In this document: positions 17,391 through 26,090 of the stretch, piece after piece
How the letters are laid out: each line of letters begins with the position of its first letter
Numbering within the stretch: position 1 is the first letter of the stretch
DNA from: CAWCDJ01 sp963836015
GTDB lineage: Bacteria > Acidobacteriota > Terriglobia > Bryobacterales > Bryobacteraceae
Direction: 5' to 3'
Assembly (NCBI GenBank): GCA_963836015.1
Contig: CAWIIF010000010.1
Coordinates: 105,507-169,506, forward strand
Length of the DNA stretch: 64,000 bases
Made by a program: the position numbers and the translations under genes
Notes under the pieces: generated by a model
Database searches by the model: none
What the model was told of the DNA's origin: nothing
What the model saw: only the letters and a program-made list of their open reading frames with translations

Positions 17391-18461
17391 ATGCTGCGCT
17401 TTTTTGCCGCCGTGCTTTGTCTGGCATCGAGCGGCCTCCACGCCCAGTCTCCGGCGACTCTCGACAATCCGCTGCTTCCCTCCGGACCCGACCCGTGGGT
17501 GACGTTCCGGGACGGCTTCTACTACTACATGAATACGACGGGGAACAGCCTGGCGATCCGCAAGACCCGCAGCATGGCGGCCCTCAATACGGCGGAGCGC
17601 AAGGTGGTCTGGCGGCCTCCCGCCGAGGGGCCTTATTCGCACGGCATCTGGGCGCCGGAGCTACACTACCTGCGCGGCAAGTGGTACATCTACTTTTCGG
17701 CGGATGCGGGCACCAACCTCACGCACCGCATCTGGGTGGTCGAAAATCCGTCGCCCGATCCGCTGGCGGGCGAGTGGACGCTGAAGGGCAAGGCCGCCGA
17801 CCCTGCCGATCGATGGGCCATCGATGCCACCGTGTTCGAGAATGACGGCCGGCTTTACATGGTGTGGTCGGGATGGGAGGGCGGGGTCAACGGCGTTCAA
17901 AGCCTGTATATCGCGGAACTTTCGGATCCCTGGACGGTGAAGGGCCGGCGGGTACGGATCTCAACGCCCGAGTACCCGTGGGAGAAGATCGGCGACCGCA
18001 GCATGAAGCGCAACCCCGAAGAGAGTCCCGGGGCGAACACCGGGGAGCCGCTGCACATCGACGTGAACGAAGGCCCCGAGATCCTGCGGCACGACGGGCG
18101 CATTTTCCTGGTGTATTCCGCCAGCGCCTGCTGGACGGATTTCTACGAACTGGGGATGCTCACCGCAACGGCGGGAAGCGACCTACTCGACCCGCGCTCG
18201 TGGCAGAAGAGCCCGGCGCCGGTCTTCTGGCAATCGCCGGAGGCGCATGCGTACGGCCCGGGCCACAACAGCTTCTTCCAATCGCCCGACCGCAAGCAGG
18301 ACTGGATTCTCTACCATGCCAACCCGGAACCGAACCAGGGTTGCGGAGGGCACCGCTCGCCGCGCGCGCAGCCCTTCACATGGAAGCCCGACGGCACGCC
18401 GGATTTCGGCCGGCCGGTTTCGATCTCGACACCGGTCCCGGCGCCCTCCGGCGGGAACTGA
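17391..18461 (+). CDS. Secreted glycoside hydrolase, GH43-like five-bladed propeller
   Basis: 356 residues with a signal peptide (MLRFFAAVLCLASSGLHAQ). The mature protein starts NPLLPSGPDPWVTFRDGFYYY, where DPW is the GH43 catalytic-base region. The transition-state modulator region IDATVFENDGRLYMVWSG and a conserved Glu stretch (DVNEGPEIL) follow, and the C terminus has GPGHNSFFQSPDRKQDWILYHAN. This order is typical of GH43 beta-xylosidases and alpha-L-arabinofuranosidases. The enzyme should act on xylan- or arabinan-type polymers outside the cytoplasm. The ATG has little leader sequence and no visible ribosome-binding site. Confidence 0.88.
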   Translation: MLRFFAAVLCLASSGLHAQSPATLDNPLLPSGPDPWVTFRDGFYYYMNTTGNSLAIRKTRSMAALNTAERKVVWRPPAEGPYSHGIWAPELHYLRGKWYIYFSADAGTNLTHRIWVVENPSPDPLAGEWTLKGKAADPADRWAIDATVFENDGRLYMVWSGWEGGVNGVQSLYIAELSDPWTVKGRRVRISTPEYPWEKIGDRSMKRNPEESPGANTGEPLHIDVNEGPEILRHDGRIFLVYSASACWTDFYELGMLTATAGSDLLDPRSWQKSPAPVFWQSPEAHAYGPGHNSFFQSPDRKQDWILYHANPEPNQGCGGHRSPRAQPFTWKPDGTPDFGRPVSISTPVPAPSGGN

Positions 18462-18466
18462 CCGGC

Positions 18467-18670
18467 TCAATGCATGGTGGCGGCGATGATCCAGCACAGC
18501 CCGAGGGCCACGGCCCCGGCGACGATCGCGGCGGCCACGTTCTTCTCTTCCACGATCTGCTTCCAAAGGTCGAAGGGAAAGAGGCGGGAGACGATCGAGA
18601 AGGCCACGCCAAAAACAACAATGCCGAGGGCCGCGAAGATCAGGGCGTTGAGGATCGGGAGATCGGTCAT
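18467..18670 (-). CDS. DUF350 family small membrane protein
   Basis: 67 residues with two predicted membrane helices (LIFAALGIVVFGVAFSIV and AIVAGAVALGLCWIIAATM) joined by a short loop containing FDLWKQIVEEKNVAAAI. The arrangement matches a single DUF350 unit. The function of the family is unknown. Its start overlaps the stop of hypB by 4 bp, so it is translationally coupled to a metallochaperone GTPase, an unusual partner. Confidence 0.8.
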   Translation of the reverse strand: MTDLPILNALIFAALGIVVFGVAFSIVSRLFPFDLWKQIVEEKNVAAAIVAGAVALGLCWIIAATMH

Positions 18671-19308
18671 AGACGTTGGTTGAGCCAGGCGTTCCAGTGG
18701 TCGAGACCCTCGCCGGTGGTGCAGGAAACCTTGAGGATTTCGATTTCCGGCTGGATGCGCCGCGCGTTCTCGCAGGCCAGGTCGGCTTGAAACGGGACGT
18801 AGGGCAGGAGATCGATTTTATTGAGCACCATGACGTCGGCATGGTGGAAGGTGGCCGGATATTTGAGCGGCTTGTCCTCGCCCTCGGTGACGCTGAGGAG
18901 AACGGCGCGCGCCTCCTCTCCCAGGTCGTAACTGGTAGGGCACACCAGGTTGCCGACATTCTCGAGAAAAAGGATCTCGAGGCCGTCGAGATCCCAACCC
19001 TGCAGCGCGCGCACGACCATGCTGGCATCCAGGTGGCAGGCGCCTCCGGTAGTGATCTGGCGTACCGGGAACCCGAAGCGGGCCAGGCGGCGGGCATCGT
19101 TATCGGTCTGGATGTCACCGGTCAGGACGGCGACGCGGCGCGACGGATCGAAACCGGCCAGGGTGCGTTCGAGCAGCGCGGTCTTGCCGGAACCGGGGGA
19201 ACTGATCAGGTTCACGCAAAGGGTGCCGTGGGTGCGGAACTGGTCGCGCAGCCCGGCGGCGATCCGATCGTTTTCGTTCAGCACCTTGCGTTCGAGCGGT
19301 ACGCGCAT
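18667..19308 (-). CDS. hypB: Hydrogenase/urease nickel-incorporation GTPase HypB
   Basis: 213 residues from the ATG at 19308, chosen because GGAGGG lies just upstream; a longer frame to 19365 lacks support. The P-loop SSPGSGKT is at residues ~36-43. It is followed by GDIQTDNDARRL, the metal-binding-type TTGGACHLDASMV, LFLENVGNLVCPTSYDLGE, and NKIDLLPYV, all in HypB order. HypB delivers nickel to NiFe-hydrogenase with HypA. There is no N-terminal His-rich nickel store, and no other hyp or hydrogenase gene is in the window. It may serve a hydrogenase encoded elsewhere. Confidence 0.93.
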   Translation of the reverse strand: MRVPLERKVLNENDRIAAGLRDQFRTHGTLCVNLISSPGSGKTALLERTLAGFDPSRRVAVLTGDIQTDNDARRLARFGFPVRQITTGGACHLDASMVVRALQGWDLDGLEILFLENVGNLVCPTSYDLGEEARAVLLSVTEGEDKPLKYPATFHHADVMVLNKIDLLPYVPFQADLACENARRIQPEIEILKVSCTTGEGLDHWNAWLNQRL

Positions 19309-19378
19309 CGGGTTCCCTCCAGGAGACAACTCCATTTGAGCACGCCGCGGCAAGCGCTGGTACAATGGAATGGAACCA

Positions 19379-19453
19379 GCGGGAGTAACTCAGTGGTAGA
19401 GTCACAGCCTTCCAAGCTGTTGGTCGCGGGTTCGATCCCCGTCTCCCGCTCCA
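19379..19453 (+). tRNA. tRNA-Gly (TCC)
   Basis: 75 bases including encoded CCA. Acceptor stem GCGGGAG pairs with CTCCCGC; the anticodon loop CTTCCAA gives anticodon TCC; T-loop GGTTCGATCC is canonical. A -10-like TACAAT lies at 19361-19366. The ISL3 transposase gene ends 17 bp downstream. Confidence 0.96.
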
Positions 19454-19470
19454 TTTCCTTCCCCTGATTC

Positions 19471-20580
19471 TCACGAACACATAATCTTAACCCTCAACCG
19501 GTAGTTATTGAAATTGCGAAATCCGTATGCCTGGCGCTGCAGGACTTCCATCTTCGTGTGGAAGCCCTCGGTGATGCCGTTGTTCCGGGTAAAGCGCCAC
19601 ATCATGGCAACCTCGATTTTCCACGATTCCAGCGTCTGGCCGAGTTGTACCAGTTGCGCCACCCCCGCCGTTTTCAGGTCTTCTAAGGCGCGCAGGAAGC
19701 GATTGGCCAGATGCTGGCACTGTTTGCGCGTACGATGCTTCTTCAGCAGTAGATAGCAGAGCCGCTGTTTAAAGCGGTAGATCTCTCGCAAAACCGGGAA
19801 CTGATCGAAGTACAGCTCGAGTTTGGCCTTCTGCTCCAGCTTGAGATTGTGACGATGACGGCGCATCAGCGAGAGCAGACCGCGGTGCCGGGCTCCGGTG
19901 GGATCGATTTCCCGCCAGCAGGCCAGGAAGTGATGGTTAATCAGCCGGATGACGTGGAATCGATCGGCCACGATCTTGGCCTTGGGGAAGTGCTTGCGGA
20001 CGAGCACGCGGTAGACGCTGGCCAGGTCCATGCAAACGACCCGCACGCGGTCTTTGCCCGGGAGTCTGGCCAGGTAGTCCTCCAAGGCCGCTTCGCTGCG
20101 TCCGAGCACGACATCAAAGACCCTGTGCCGACGCAGATCGCAGAAGGTGGTGGCGTAGCCGTCCTTCTTAGAAAAGAAATGCTCGTCGATGCCGAGAACG
20201 CGTGGACACTCGGCACCACGCCGCTCTGCCAATTCCCGCCTCAGAAAGTCATGAAACCAGCGCTCGACGGTGGCGCTGCCGACCGCCACCCTCTGGGCCA
20301 GCCGGCTGCGATTGACACCGTCGTAATGATTGACAAAGACCTGGCGACGGAACGGCTCGGTCGACCGTTTTCGTGGCAAGATCCCCGGCAATCGCTGCCA
20401 GAAACTGCGGCCGCAGTCCTTGCACCGGTACTTGCTCGACTCCACCTCCAGCACGCACTGCCGCAATCCCCAGCACTCATGGCGCGGCGCCCGCATTCGC
20501 TTGTCCTTGATCCGCAGCCGCTGGCTGCCGCAATCCGGACACGCATTCGGCCCCGCGTAGCGGGCCGAGATCCGCACCAT
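19471..20580 (-). CDS. ISL3 family transposase
   Basis: 369 residues, full length. An N-terminal zinc ribbon (C14-x2-C17 in ACPDCGSQ and C53-x2-C56 in RCKDCGRSF) is followed by a helix-turn-helix-like segment and the DDE core. The core has GIDEHFFSKKDGYATTF (first Asp), VCMDLASVYRVLV (second Asp) and NNGITEGFHTKMEVLQRQAYGFRNF (catalytic Glu), the ISL3 hallmark ending. The copy looks intact. I could not find convincing terminal inverted repeats or target duplications by eye. It sits immediately downstream of tRNA-Gly on the opposite strand. Confidence 0.92.
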   Translation of the reverse strand: MVRISARYAGPNACPDCGSQRLRIKDKRMRAPRHECWGLRQCVLEVESSKYRCKDCGRSFWQRLPGILPRKRSTEPFRRQVFVNHYDGVNRSRLAQRVAVGSATVERWFHDFLRRELAERRGAECPRVLGIDEHFFSKKDGYATTFCDLRRHRVFDVVLGRSEAALEDYLARLPGKDRVRVVCMDLASVYRVLVRKHFPKAKIVADRFHVIRLINHHFLACWREIDPTGARHRGLLSLMRRHRHNLKLEQKAKLELYFDQFPVLREIYRFKQRLCYLLLKKHRTRKQCQHLANRFLRALEDLKTAGVAQLVQLGQTLESWKIEVAMMWRFTRNNGITEGFHTKMEVLQRQAYGFRNFNNYRLRVKIMCS

Positions 20581-20647
20581 GCCCGAAACTTCCTCGATGC
20601 CTGTAGTCTGGTATCCAGGCAGACCTAAAACCGCTTCTGGCTTTCCG

Positions 20648-21383
20648 TCAGTCAGTCTCCACGACCAGCATCGAGTGATCCGAGATGCCCGCGTCCCGTT
20701 CCACGTGTGAGTAGCAGCACGCCGTGACGCGCGGCCGGAGGCTCGGCGTTGCGGAGCAGTGATCGAGCCGGAAACCGTTATAGTTCGCGCCCGCGCGACG
20801 GGAATACCACGTGGACTCCGTGACGCCGGGGTTGTGGCGCCGCCACATGTCGGTCCAGCCCAAGGCCGACAGCCTGGCGAAGTGCTCGGCGCACACGAAC
20901 GTCTTCCCCTTTTCGTCCAAGCCGTGCGCGCCGGTGTTCCAGTCGCCGACCAGCAGGAACGGCTCGCCGAGCCGGGCTTCGGCCGCGCGCAGCACGGCTT
21001 GCCAGAAACGTACTTTCGCGAGGTTCATCGGGTGCGTCTTGCCGGAGCCTGCCGCCATAATGTGCAGCACGCCGACGGCGAAGCCGTGCTCCGGCAGGTC
21101 GACGTCCAGCCAGCGGACGCCATGCCCGGGCGGCGCGCGGCAGGGGCGTACACGGCGCAGCGGCGTGCGCGAGAAGACGGCGATACCGTTCGTATTCGCG
21201 GCCGGGTTTCTGGTTTCCAGATGCGGCCACCCCGGCCTGCCAACCCGGCACGGAGAGCGACGCCCGGCGTGGCGCGGTACTCGGTCAGGGCGATCACGTC
21301 GGGGTCGTGCGCGGCGAGCTCCTCGACGATCCGGGGATGCGACTGCCGCCGCCGTGCCGGATGTTCCAGGTGAGAAGCTTCAT
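20648..21383 (-). pseudogene. Endonuclease/exonuclease/phosphatase (EEP) family protein, two frameshifts
   Basis: Three consecutive reverse-strand frames make one EEP protein of about 245 residues. It starts MKLLTWNIRHGGG at 21383, shifts at a C4 run (plus-strand 21333-21336) into DVIALTEYRATPG, and shifts again at a G4 run (plus-strand 21230-21233) into the last frame. That frame carries LLVGDWNTG (metal-binding/catalytic motif), NYNGFRLDHC and ISDHSMLVVE. The order matches exonuclease III/DNase I-like phosphoesterases. Each break is explained by one missing base. Either the gene is dying or these are homopolymer errors; the strong conservation on both sides favours a very recent or artefactual change. 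Confidence 0.75.
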
Positions 21384-21833
21384 CGGGCGGCTACCCGGAA
21401 ACAACTCGTCTTCCGTCAGGGCTTCCGGCTGTTTCGCCGCACCGGCAATACCAGCCCGCTTCCTTGCGGAGAACATGGCACCACGCGCCGGCGCCGTGGG
21501 GGCGAACCGCGCCAGCCCGACTTGGACATGGTCCGGAGCGGCTACGGAGTATTCAGGGTCCTCGTAGACGGCGACACCGTAGTTGACGGCGGCGCGGCGG
21601 CGTTTCTCGGTGTCATGCCCTCGGGCGCGAAGATCGTTGCGGCCGTGCAGGATGCCCTCGGGCGGGCCAGCGCAGACCCAGCCAGGCCGCGGGACGCGGC
21701 GCCGTGACGTCTGAACAGCGAGGTGATTTGGACGTCCGGTCCCCGCACCCTTTATCCCCGCGCCCTTTAGATGCAAGTGATATCGCGGATCGGGGCCAGC
21801 GAAACCACGACCCGGGGACTGGTCTTCAACGAT
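21384..21833. other. Intergenic region, no supported gene
   Basis: 450 bp between the EEP start and the ADOP permease stop. Open frames exist on both strands, but their translations are rich in Arg/Pro/Ala without protein-like hydrophobic patterning and match nothing I recognise. A decayed gene is possible. No tRNA, repeat or hairpin was found. Confidence 0.5.
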
Positions 21834-24242
21834 TTACGCCCGGAGCGCATTGTAGGGATCGATTCGCGCGGCCCGGCGCGCCGGGAGGTAGGCCGCCAGG
21901 AGCGCCACGGCCAGAAACAGCCCGGCGCAGACGCCCAGCGTCAGAGGATCCGTCGCGCTGGTGTCGTACAGCATGGCCGACATCAACCGCGTGAGGGCGA
22001 TCGAGCCCGCCAAGCCGATCGCGATCCCGCTTACCGTCAGCACGAGGCCGCTGCCGACGACCAGCCGCAAGATGTCGGACTTCCCGGCGCCGAGCGCGAT
22101 GCGAATCCCCAACTCCTGAGTCCTCTGCGCCACCGAATACGCGATCACCCCGTAGATCCCGACCAGCGCGAGAACCAGCGCAGTTATCGAGAACATGCCG
22201 ATCAGCAGCATCGCAAATTTCGGCGAGGCGCTGGCCAACTCGAGCCGCTCTTCCATGGTCTCGATTTCCGTGAGCGGCTGATTGGGGTCGGCCGCTCCAA
22301 CCTCGATGCGCAACGCCGGCGCGAGGCTGTGCGGGTCGAGACGAGTGCGCACGCTCAAATACAGCTGCGGCGAAGCGAGCTGCGGATAGGGGAGGAACAC
22401 CTCGCCTCCCGGCGCGGCCGCCAGGCTGTCGTTCTTCGCGTCCCCAAGCACGCCCACCACTTCGAACGGCTTCGGCAAATTCCCGACCCAAATGCGCTTG
22501 CCCAGCGGATTCTGGTCCGGCCAGAACCGGCGCACGATGCTCTGGTTCACCATCGACACGGGCGGCGCGTCCGCTTCGTCATGTTCGTTGAAGGGGCGGC
22601 CGACGATCAGCGGGATCCCCATGACCCTGGGAAACTCCGGGCTGATCGATTGAATCAGCGCGATCGGCCGGCGGCCCAGCGCGACAGCCGGCTGGCCTTC
22701 GAACAAAAATGGCGTGGCATGATTGGCCAGGACCGGCAGCGCTGTGGAAATGGACGCCGCCTCGACCCCGGGAATGGTTTGCATATTGCGCAGCGCATTC
22801 CTGTAAAACGCAATCTTCTGTTCCGGATGCGGGTAGCGCGCCGGCGGCAGGTAGGTGGTCATGGTCAGCGTGCCCGTGGGATCGAAGCCCGGACTTTCCG
22901 TGCGCAGGCGGATGAAACTGCGGACCAGCAGGCCCGACCCCACCAGCAACACCATCGACAACGCGACCTGCACGATCACCAGCGCGCCGCGCACCCGGTC
23001 GCGCCGCCGGCTTCCGGTGGCGCCGCGGCTATCGTCGCGCAACATGGAATTCACGTCCGGACGTGAAAGCTGGAGGGACGGCGTCAAGCCGAACAGGACT
23101 CCGCTAATCACCGAAATCGCCAGCGTGAACGCGAGCACCCGGAGATCCATCGTGACCTCCGCCAGTTGCGGAAAACTGCTCCGGCTGGATGACGCGAGCA
23201 GGCTGGTTCCCAATTGCCCCAAGGCGATTCCGAGCGCGCCGCTCACAATCGACATCAGCACGGTTTCGGTAAGCAGTTGACGGATCAGAGCGCCGCGCGA
23301 TGCCCCGAGCGCGGTTCGCACGGCGAACTCCTTCCTGCGCCCGAGCGAGCGGGAGAGCAGCAGGCCGGCCACGTTCGCGCAAGCGATCAGCAGTACGAAG
23401 GCGACCGCCGCGGACAACAGCAGCAACATCGGGCGGACATTTGCCACCAGGTTCTTCTGGAGCCCCTCGACGGTCATGACGACGCGGACGGTCGCATCGA
23501 AGTTGCCCGGCTTGTCGTGTTTGTACTGCTGGTAGATGACCTCCGTCTCGGCCTGCGCCTGTTCGGGCGCGACCCCGTCCTGCAAGCGGCCGACCGCTTC
23601 GAAATACATCCCGCCGATGGCGATGCGCGCGGGCGTGACGATGCTCAATTCGGTGAGCCGGGGCGCGAAGATGTCGACCCTGCGGCCCAGAAGCGGTTCG
23701 CTGAACCTGGGCGGCAGCACACCGATCACCGTGAAATCCCGCGAATCGAGCGAAAGATTTTGACCAATCGCGCTGCGGCTGCCGTGGAACAGGCGGGAGG
23801 CTAGTTCCGAACTGATCAGCACCACTTGCGGGCCGCCCAACCCGTCCTCTTCCGGGGTGAACGTCCGCCCGGCCGAGGGGCGGACGCCCAGGACGTCGAA
23901 CAGATTCCAGGTCACGCGCTCGGCCGCAATCTGTTCCGGCTCGCCCTGTCCCGTCAGGTTGAAGGATTCCTCGCCATATGCAGCAACGCCCGCGAAGGAA
24001 CGGTTGCGATCGTTCAAGAGCGTGAAGTAGGGGAACGAGAGGTAGCCCGCCGGATCGGTTCCAGTAGCGATCCGCACCAGACGGCCCGGGTTCCGGTAAG
24101 GAAGCGGCCGCAGGAGCAGCGCATTGGCAACCGTAAAGATGGCAGTATTGGCGCCGATGCCGAGCGCCAGCGTAAGGATCGCGATGGCAGTGAAGCCCGG
24201 GTTCTTTGCGAGCATCCGGAGTGCGTACCGGAGGTCTTTCAT
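21834..24242 (-). CDS. ADOP-type MacB/FtsX-like ABC transporter permease
   Basis: 802 residues. The N terminus (MKDLRYALRMLAKNPGFTAI) is followed by the first membrane helix and the signature LALGIGANTAIFTVANALLLRPLPY of the Acidobacterial Duplicated Orphan Permease family. A MacB-like periplasmic domain, an FtsX domain (three helices around residues 285-410), a second periplasmic domain and a second FtsX domain (IGMFSITALVLALVGIYGVIAYSV... ARRAARIDPYNALRA) complete the duplication. Such proteins move lipophilic compounds or couple ATP hydrolysis to periplasmic work; orphan members lack a neighbouring ATPase, as here. It is 15 bp downstream of the metallo-beta-lactamase remnant. Confidence 0.95.
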   Translation of the reverse strand: MKDLRYALRMLAKNPGFTAIAILTLALGIGANTAIFTVANALLLRPLPYRNPGRLVRIATGTDPAGYLSFPYFTLLNDRNRSFAGVAAYGEESFNLTGQGEPEQIAAERVTWNLFDVLGVRPSAGRTFTPEEDGLGGPQVVLISSELASRLFHGSRSAIGQNLSLDSRDFTVIGVLPPRFSEPLLGRRVDIFAPRLTELSIVTPARIAIGGMYFEAVGRLQDGVAPEQAQAETEVIYQQYKHDKPGNFDATVRVVMTVEGLQKNLVANVRPMLLLLSAAVAFVLLIACANVAGLLLSRSLGRRKEFAVRTALGASRGALIRQLLTETVLMSIVSGALGIALGQLGTSLLASSSRSSFPQLAEVTMDLRVLAFTLAISVISGVLFGLTPSLQLSRPDVNSMLRDDSRGATGSRRRDRVRGALVIVQVALSMVLLVGSGLLVRSFIRLRTESPGFDPTGTLTMTTYLPPARYPHPEQKIAFYRNALRNMQTIPGVEAASISTALPVLANHATPFLFEGQPAVALGRRPIALIQSISPEFPRVMGIPLIVGRPFNEHDEADAPPVSMVNQSIVRRFWPDQNPLGKRIWVGNLPKPFEVVGVLGDAKNDSLAAAPGGEVFLPYPQLASPQLYLSVRTRLDPHSLAPALRIEVGAADPNQPLTEIETMEERLELASASPKFAMLLIGMFSITALVLALVGIYGVIAYSVAQRTQELGIRIALGAGKSDILRLVVGSGLVLTVSGIAIGLAGSIALTRLMSAMLYDTSATDPLTLGVCAGLFLAVALLAAYLPARRAARIDPYNALRA

Positions 24243-24257
24243 TTTAGCCCCTCAAGT

Positions 24258-24557
24258 CTATTCCGCGTAGATGCTGCGAACGAAGCCCGAGACGTTCATA
24301 TTGGGCCACGCCGGGTATTTCGTTCTAAACTCACTTTCGAGGCGCTTCCCCGCATCGTCGACCGACACGCCCGCTTTCTTAAGTTCCAACGCGCTGTTTC
24401 TCAGGTCGTTGATGAATTGCTTCTCGAGCTGCACCATCGAGCCATCGCCCGGAGCGCTGTGATCCGCGAGCACGTGCAGCGCGTTTAGGGCCGCGACCTT
24501 GTCGAGGACGGCGAGCCAGCTCGAAGGCGTTCCGCCGTCGCGAAAAATACCGGGCAC
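24258..24557 (-). pseudogene. C-terminal remnant of an MBL-fold hydrolase
   Basis: A 99-residue frame resembling only the C-terminal end of metallo-beta-lactamase-fold proteins. SSWLAVLDKVAALNALHVLADHSAPGDGSMV corresponds to the segment that normally carries the last metal-binding His (the PGHG region), followed by the usual helical tail (FINDLRNSALELKKAGVSV). The N-terminal HxHxDH half is absent from all frames upstream, so this is a truncated fragment. The match is by pattern only. It is followed by the ADOP permease and preceded by the DUF4157 gene on the same strand. Confidence 0.5.
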
Positions 24558-24602
24558 GATTCCTGATCTTCATAGTCGTTCCCTTATATCACGACATGGA
24601 TC

Positions 24603-26080
24603 CTACTTCTTGCCGACTTCAAGGAGCTTGCAGTCGTCCGGCCCGATCACCGGCAGTTTCTTGGTCGGATCGACTTTTTCCGTTTTCAGATCGCTGAAAC
24701 AGACGGATTTGGAATCGTCCCATGCGTCATCCTCGGCCATCGATCCAGGGTTAGCCCAGTAAGCAACCAATCTTGCACCTGCCTGGAAGTAGCCATCCGT
24801 GGAATCGTTGACGATACACTTCTTTTTCTTGAACTCGAATTTTTCGCGAGCCTCCTTGAATTCGGCGTCGAAGGCAGTCTTGACTTTTGGGTCTTTCAGA
24901 TCTTCAGGCCGCGTAATTGGCCTGCCGGTCGACCTTAATCGGACCCGCGATCTGGCTGACCAAGGTGCAAGTTGAGCCTGTTACCTTAGTTGCTTTGACG
25001 GCGACTCTTATCTTATCGATCTCGGCAGGAGCCTGACCTGCGTTGCAACCCCGGAGGTCAATACTCTCCACTTGAGCGCTGCCCCTGATCTTCGTAGCTA
25101 TTGTCTCCGCGGGGACATAGTCCTGTTTGCCGGGAGAGGTGAAAAGCAAATCGCCATCCTCATTCATGTGACCAACAAAGTACAGAGTTCCAATGGGTCC
25201 CCTTAATGGCCTTAAGCTGCTTCGCTAAATCATCAACTGACGTAGCATGCAATATCCTCGCGCCAGGGGCGAGAACGGATGCAAGGGTGACAAAGTTAGG
25301 GTCAGGGTCGAGGAGTACTGCAAGATCCTGCGAGACCGGCGTCTCCTCCTTTTTCGGCTCTCGTTGGAGCGATGCGCCACCGGTCTGCTGCACGACGTGC
25401 GTGAGCTCGTGCGCGAGCAACCGCTGACCTTGCATCGTGTCCGGAGCAAACCGGCCAGCGTTAAAAACAATCTTTTGCCCTACCGTATATGCGTGGGCAT
25501 GCACATCTTCCGCGGATTGTTCGGCGGCCGGGCCTGAATACACCTGCACGCCACTGAAGTCATGGCCGAAGCGCGGCTCCATGAATGCTCGAGTCGCCTG
25601 GTCGAGAGGGCGGCCGGGAGAACGCAGGACTTCGTGGACGATGGGCGGGGCTTGGGCCTGTTCCAAACTGCCGGAGCCTGAGCGCTTCCTCTGCAGCATC
25701 GGATCGTCGCCCCGCTCCGCCTGGCACTTGTCGCAACTTCCGCCACAGGAACATTTGCGCTGCAACCGGGGTGCTGCATCGCGCGTCGCGGCGCCGGCAA
25801 CCATGTTCGGGTCCGGCATGCGCATCACCTGATCGGCGACGCGGTCGGCGTCCTGCTCGTACTGGTCGCGAGTGTCGATGGCAAGGTTCATCGAGATCGC
25901 TGCCGGCGCAGGAGGGTGTATCGACATCCGGCCGAGATCGTATCGAAAACGATTTGAAATCGGGCAGATCAGTCCGGCTTTACGTTCCTGTACGGGGCCC
26001 CGCGCTGCCATAGGGACCCGAGCGGCGCTCGAAGATACTTGCCTTTGGGGCGGGCTCTGCGTCGGCGCGAAAGTTGGCAT
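24603..26080 (-). pseudogene. DUF4157 putative metallopeptidase with GH...GC-type C-terminal domain, two frameshifts
   Basis: Three consecutive reverse-strand frames read as one protein of about 490 residues. The first has a Cys cluster (CSCGGSCDKC, residues 110-119) and a complete DUF4157 domain (RFGHDFSGVQVY... HAYTVGQKIVF... LLAHELTHVVQQ) with HELTH at 224-228, a zinc-peptidase-like HExxH. A G4 run (plus-strand 25199-25202) breaks the frame. The second frame carries LYFVGHMNEDGD and IDLRGCNAGQ, a His/Cys pairing like clan CD (caspase/CHAT) peptidases. A second break near 24907-24913 leads to PEDLKDPKVKTAFDAEF and a Cys-containing tail ending at 24603. DUF4157 proteins are enriched near extracellular contractile injection systems and are likely exported. 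A DsbA-like gene lies 10 bp upstream. Confidence 0.7.
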
Positions 26081-26090
26081 AAGTACGCCG

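Noticed and set aside
19454..20640. Terminal inverted repeats of the ISL3 element
   Set aside because: Both flanks were compared by eye and no convincing pair was found, so only the transposase gene is reported.
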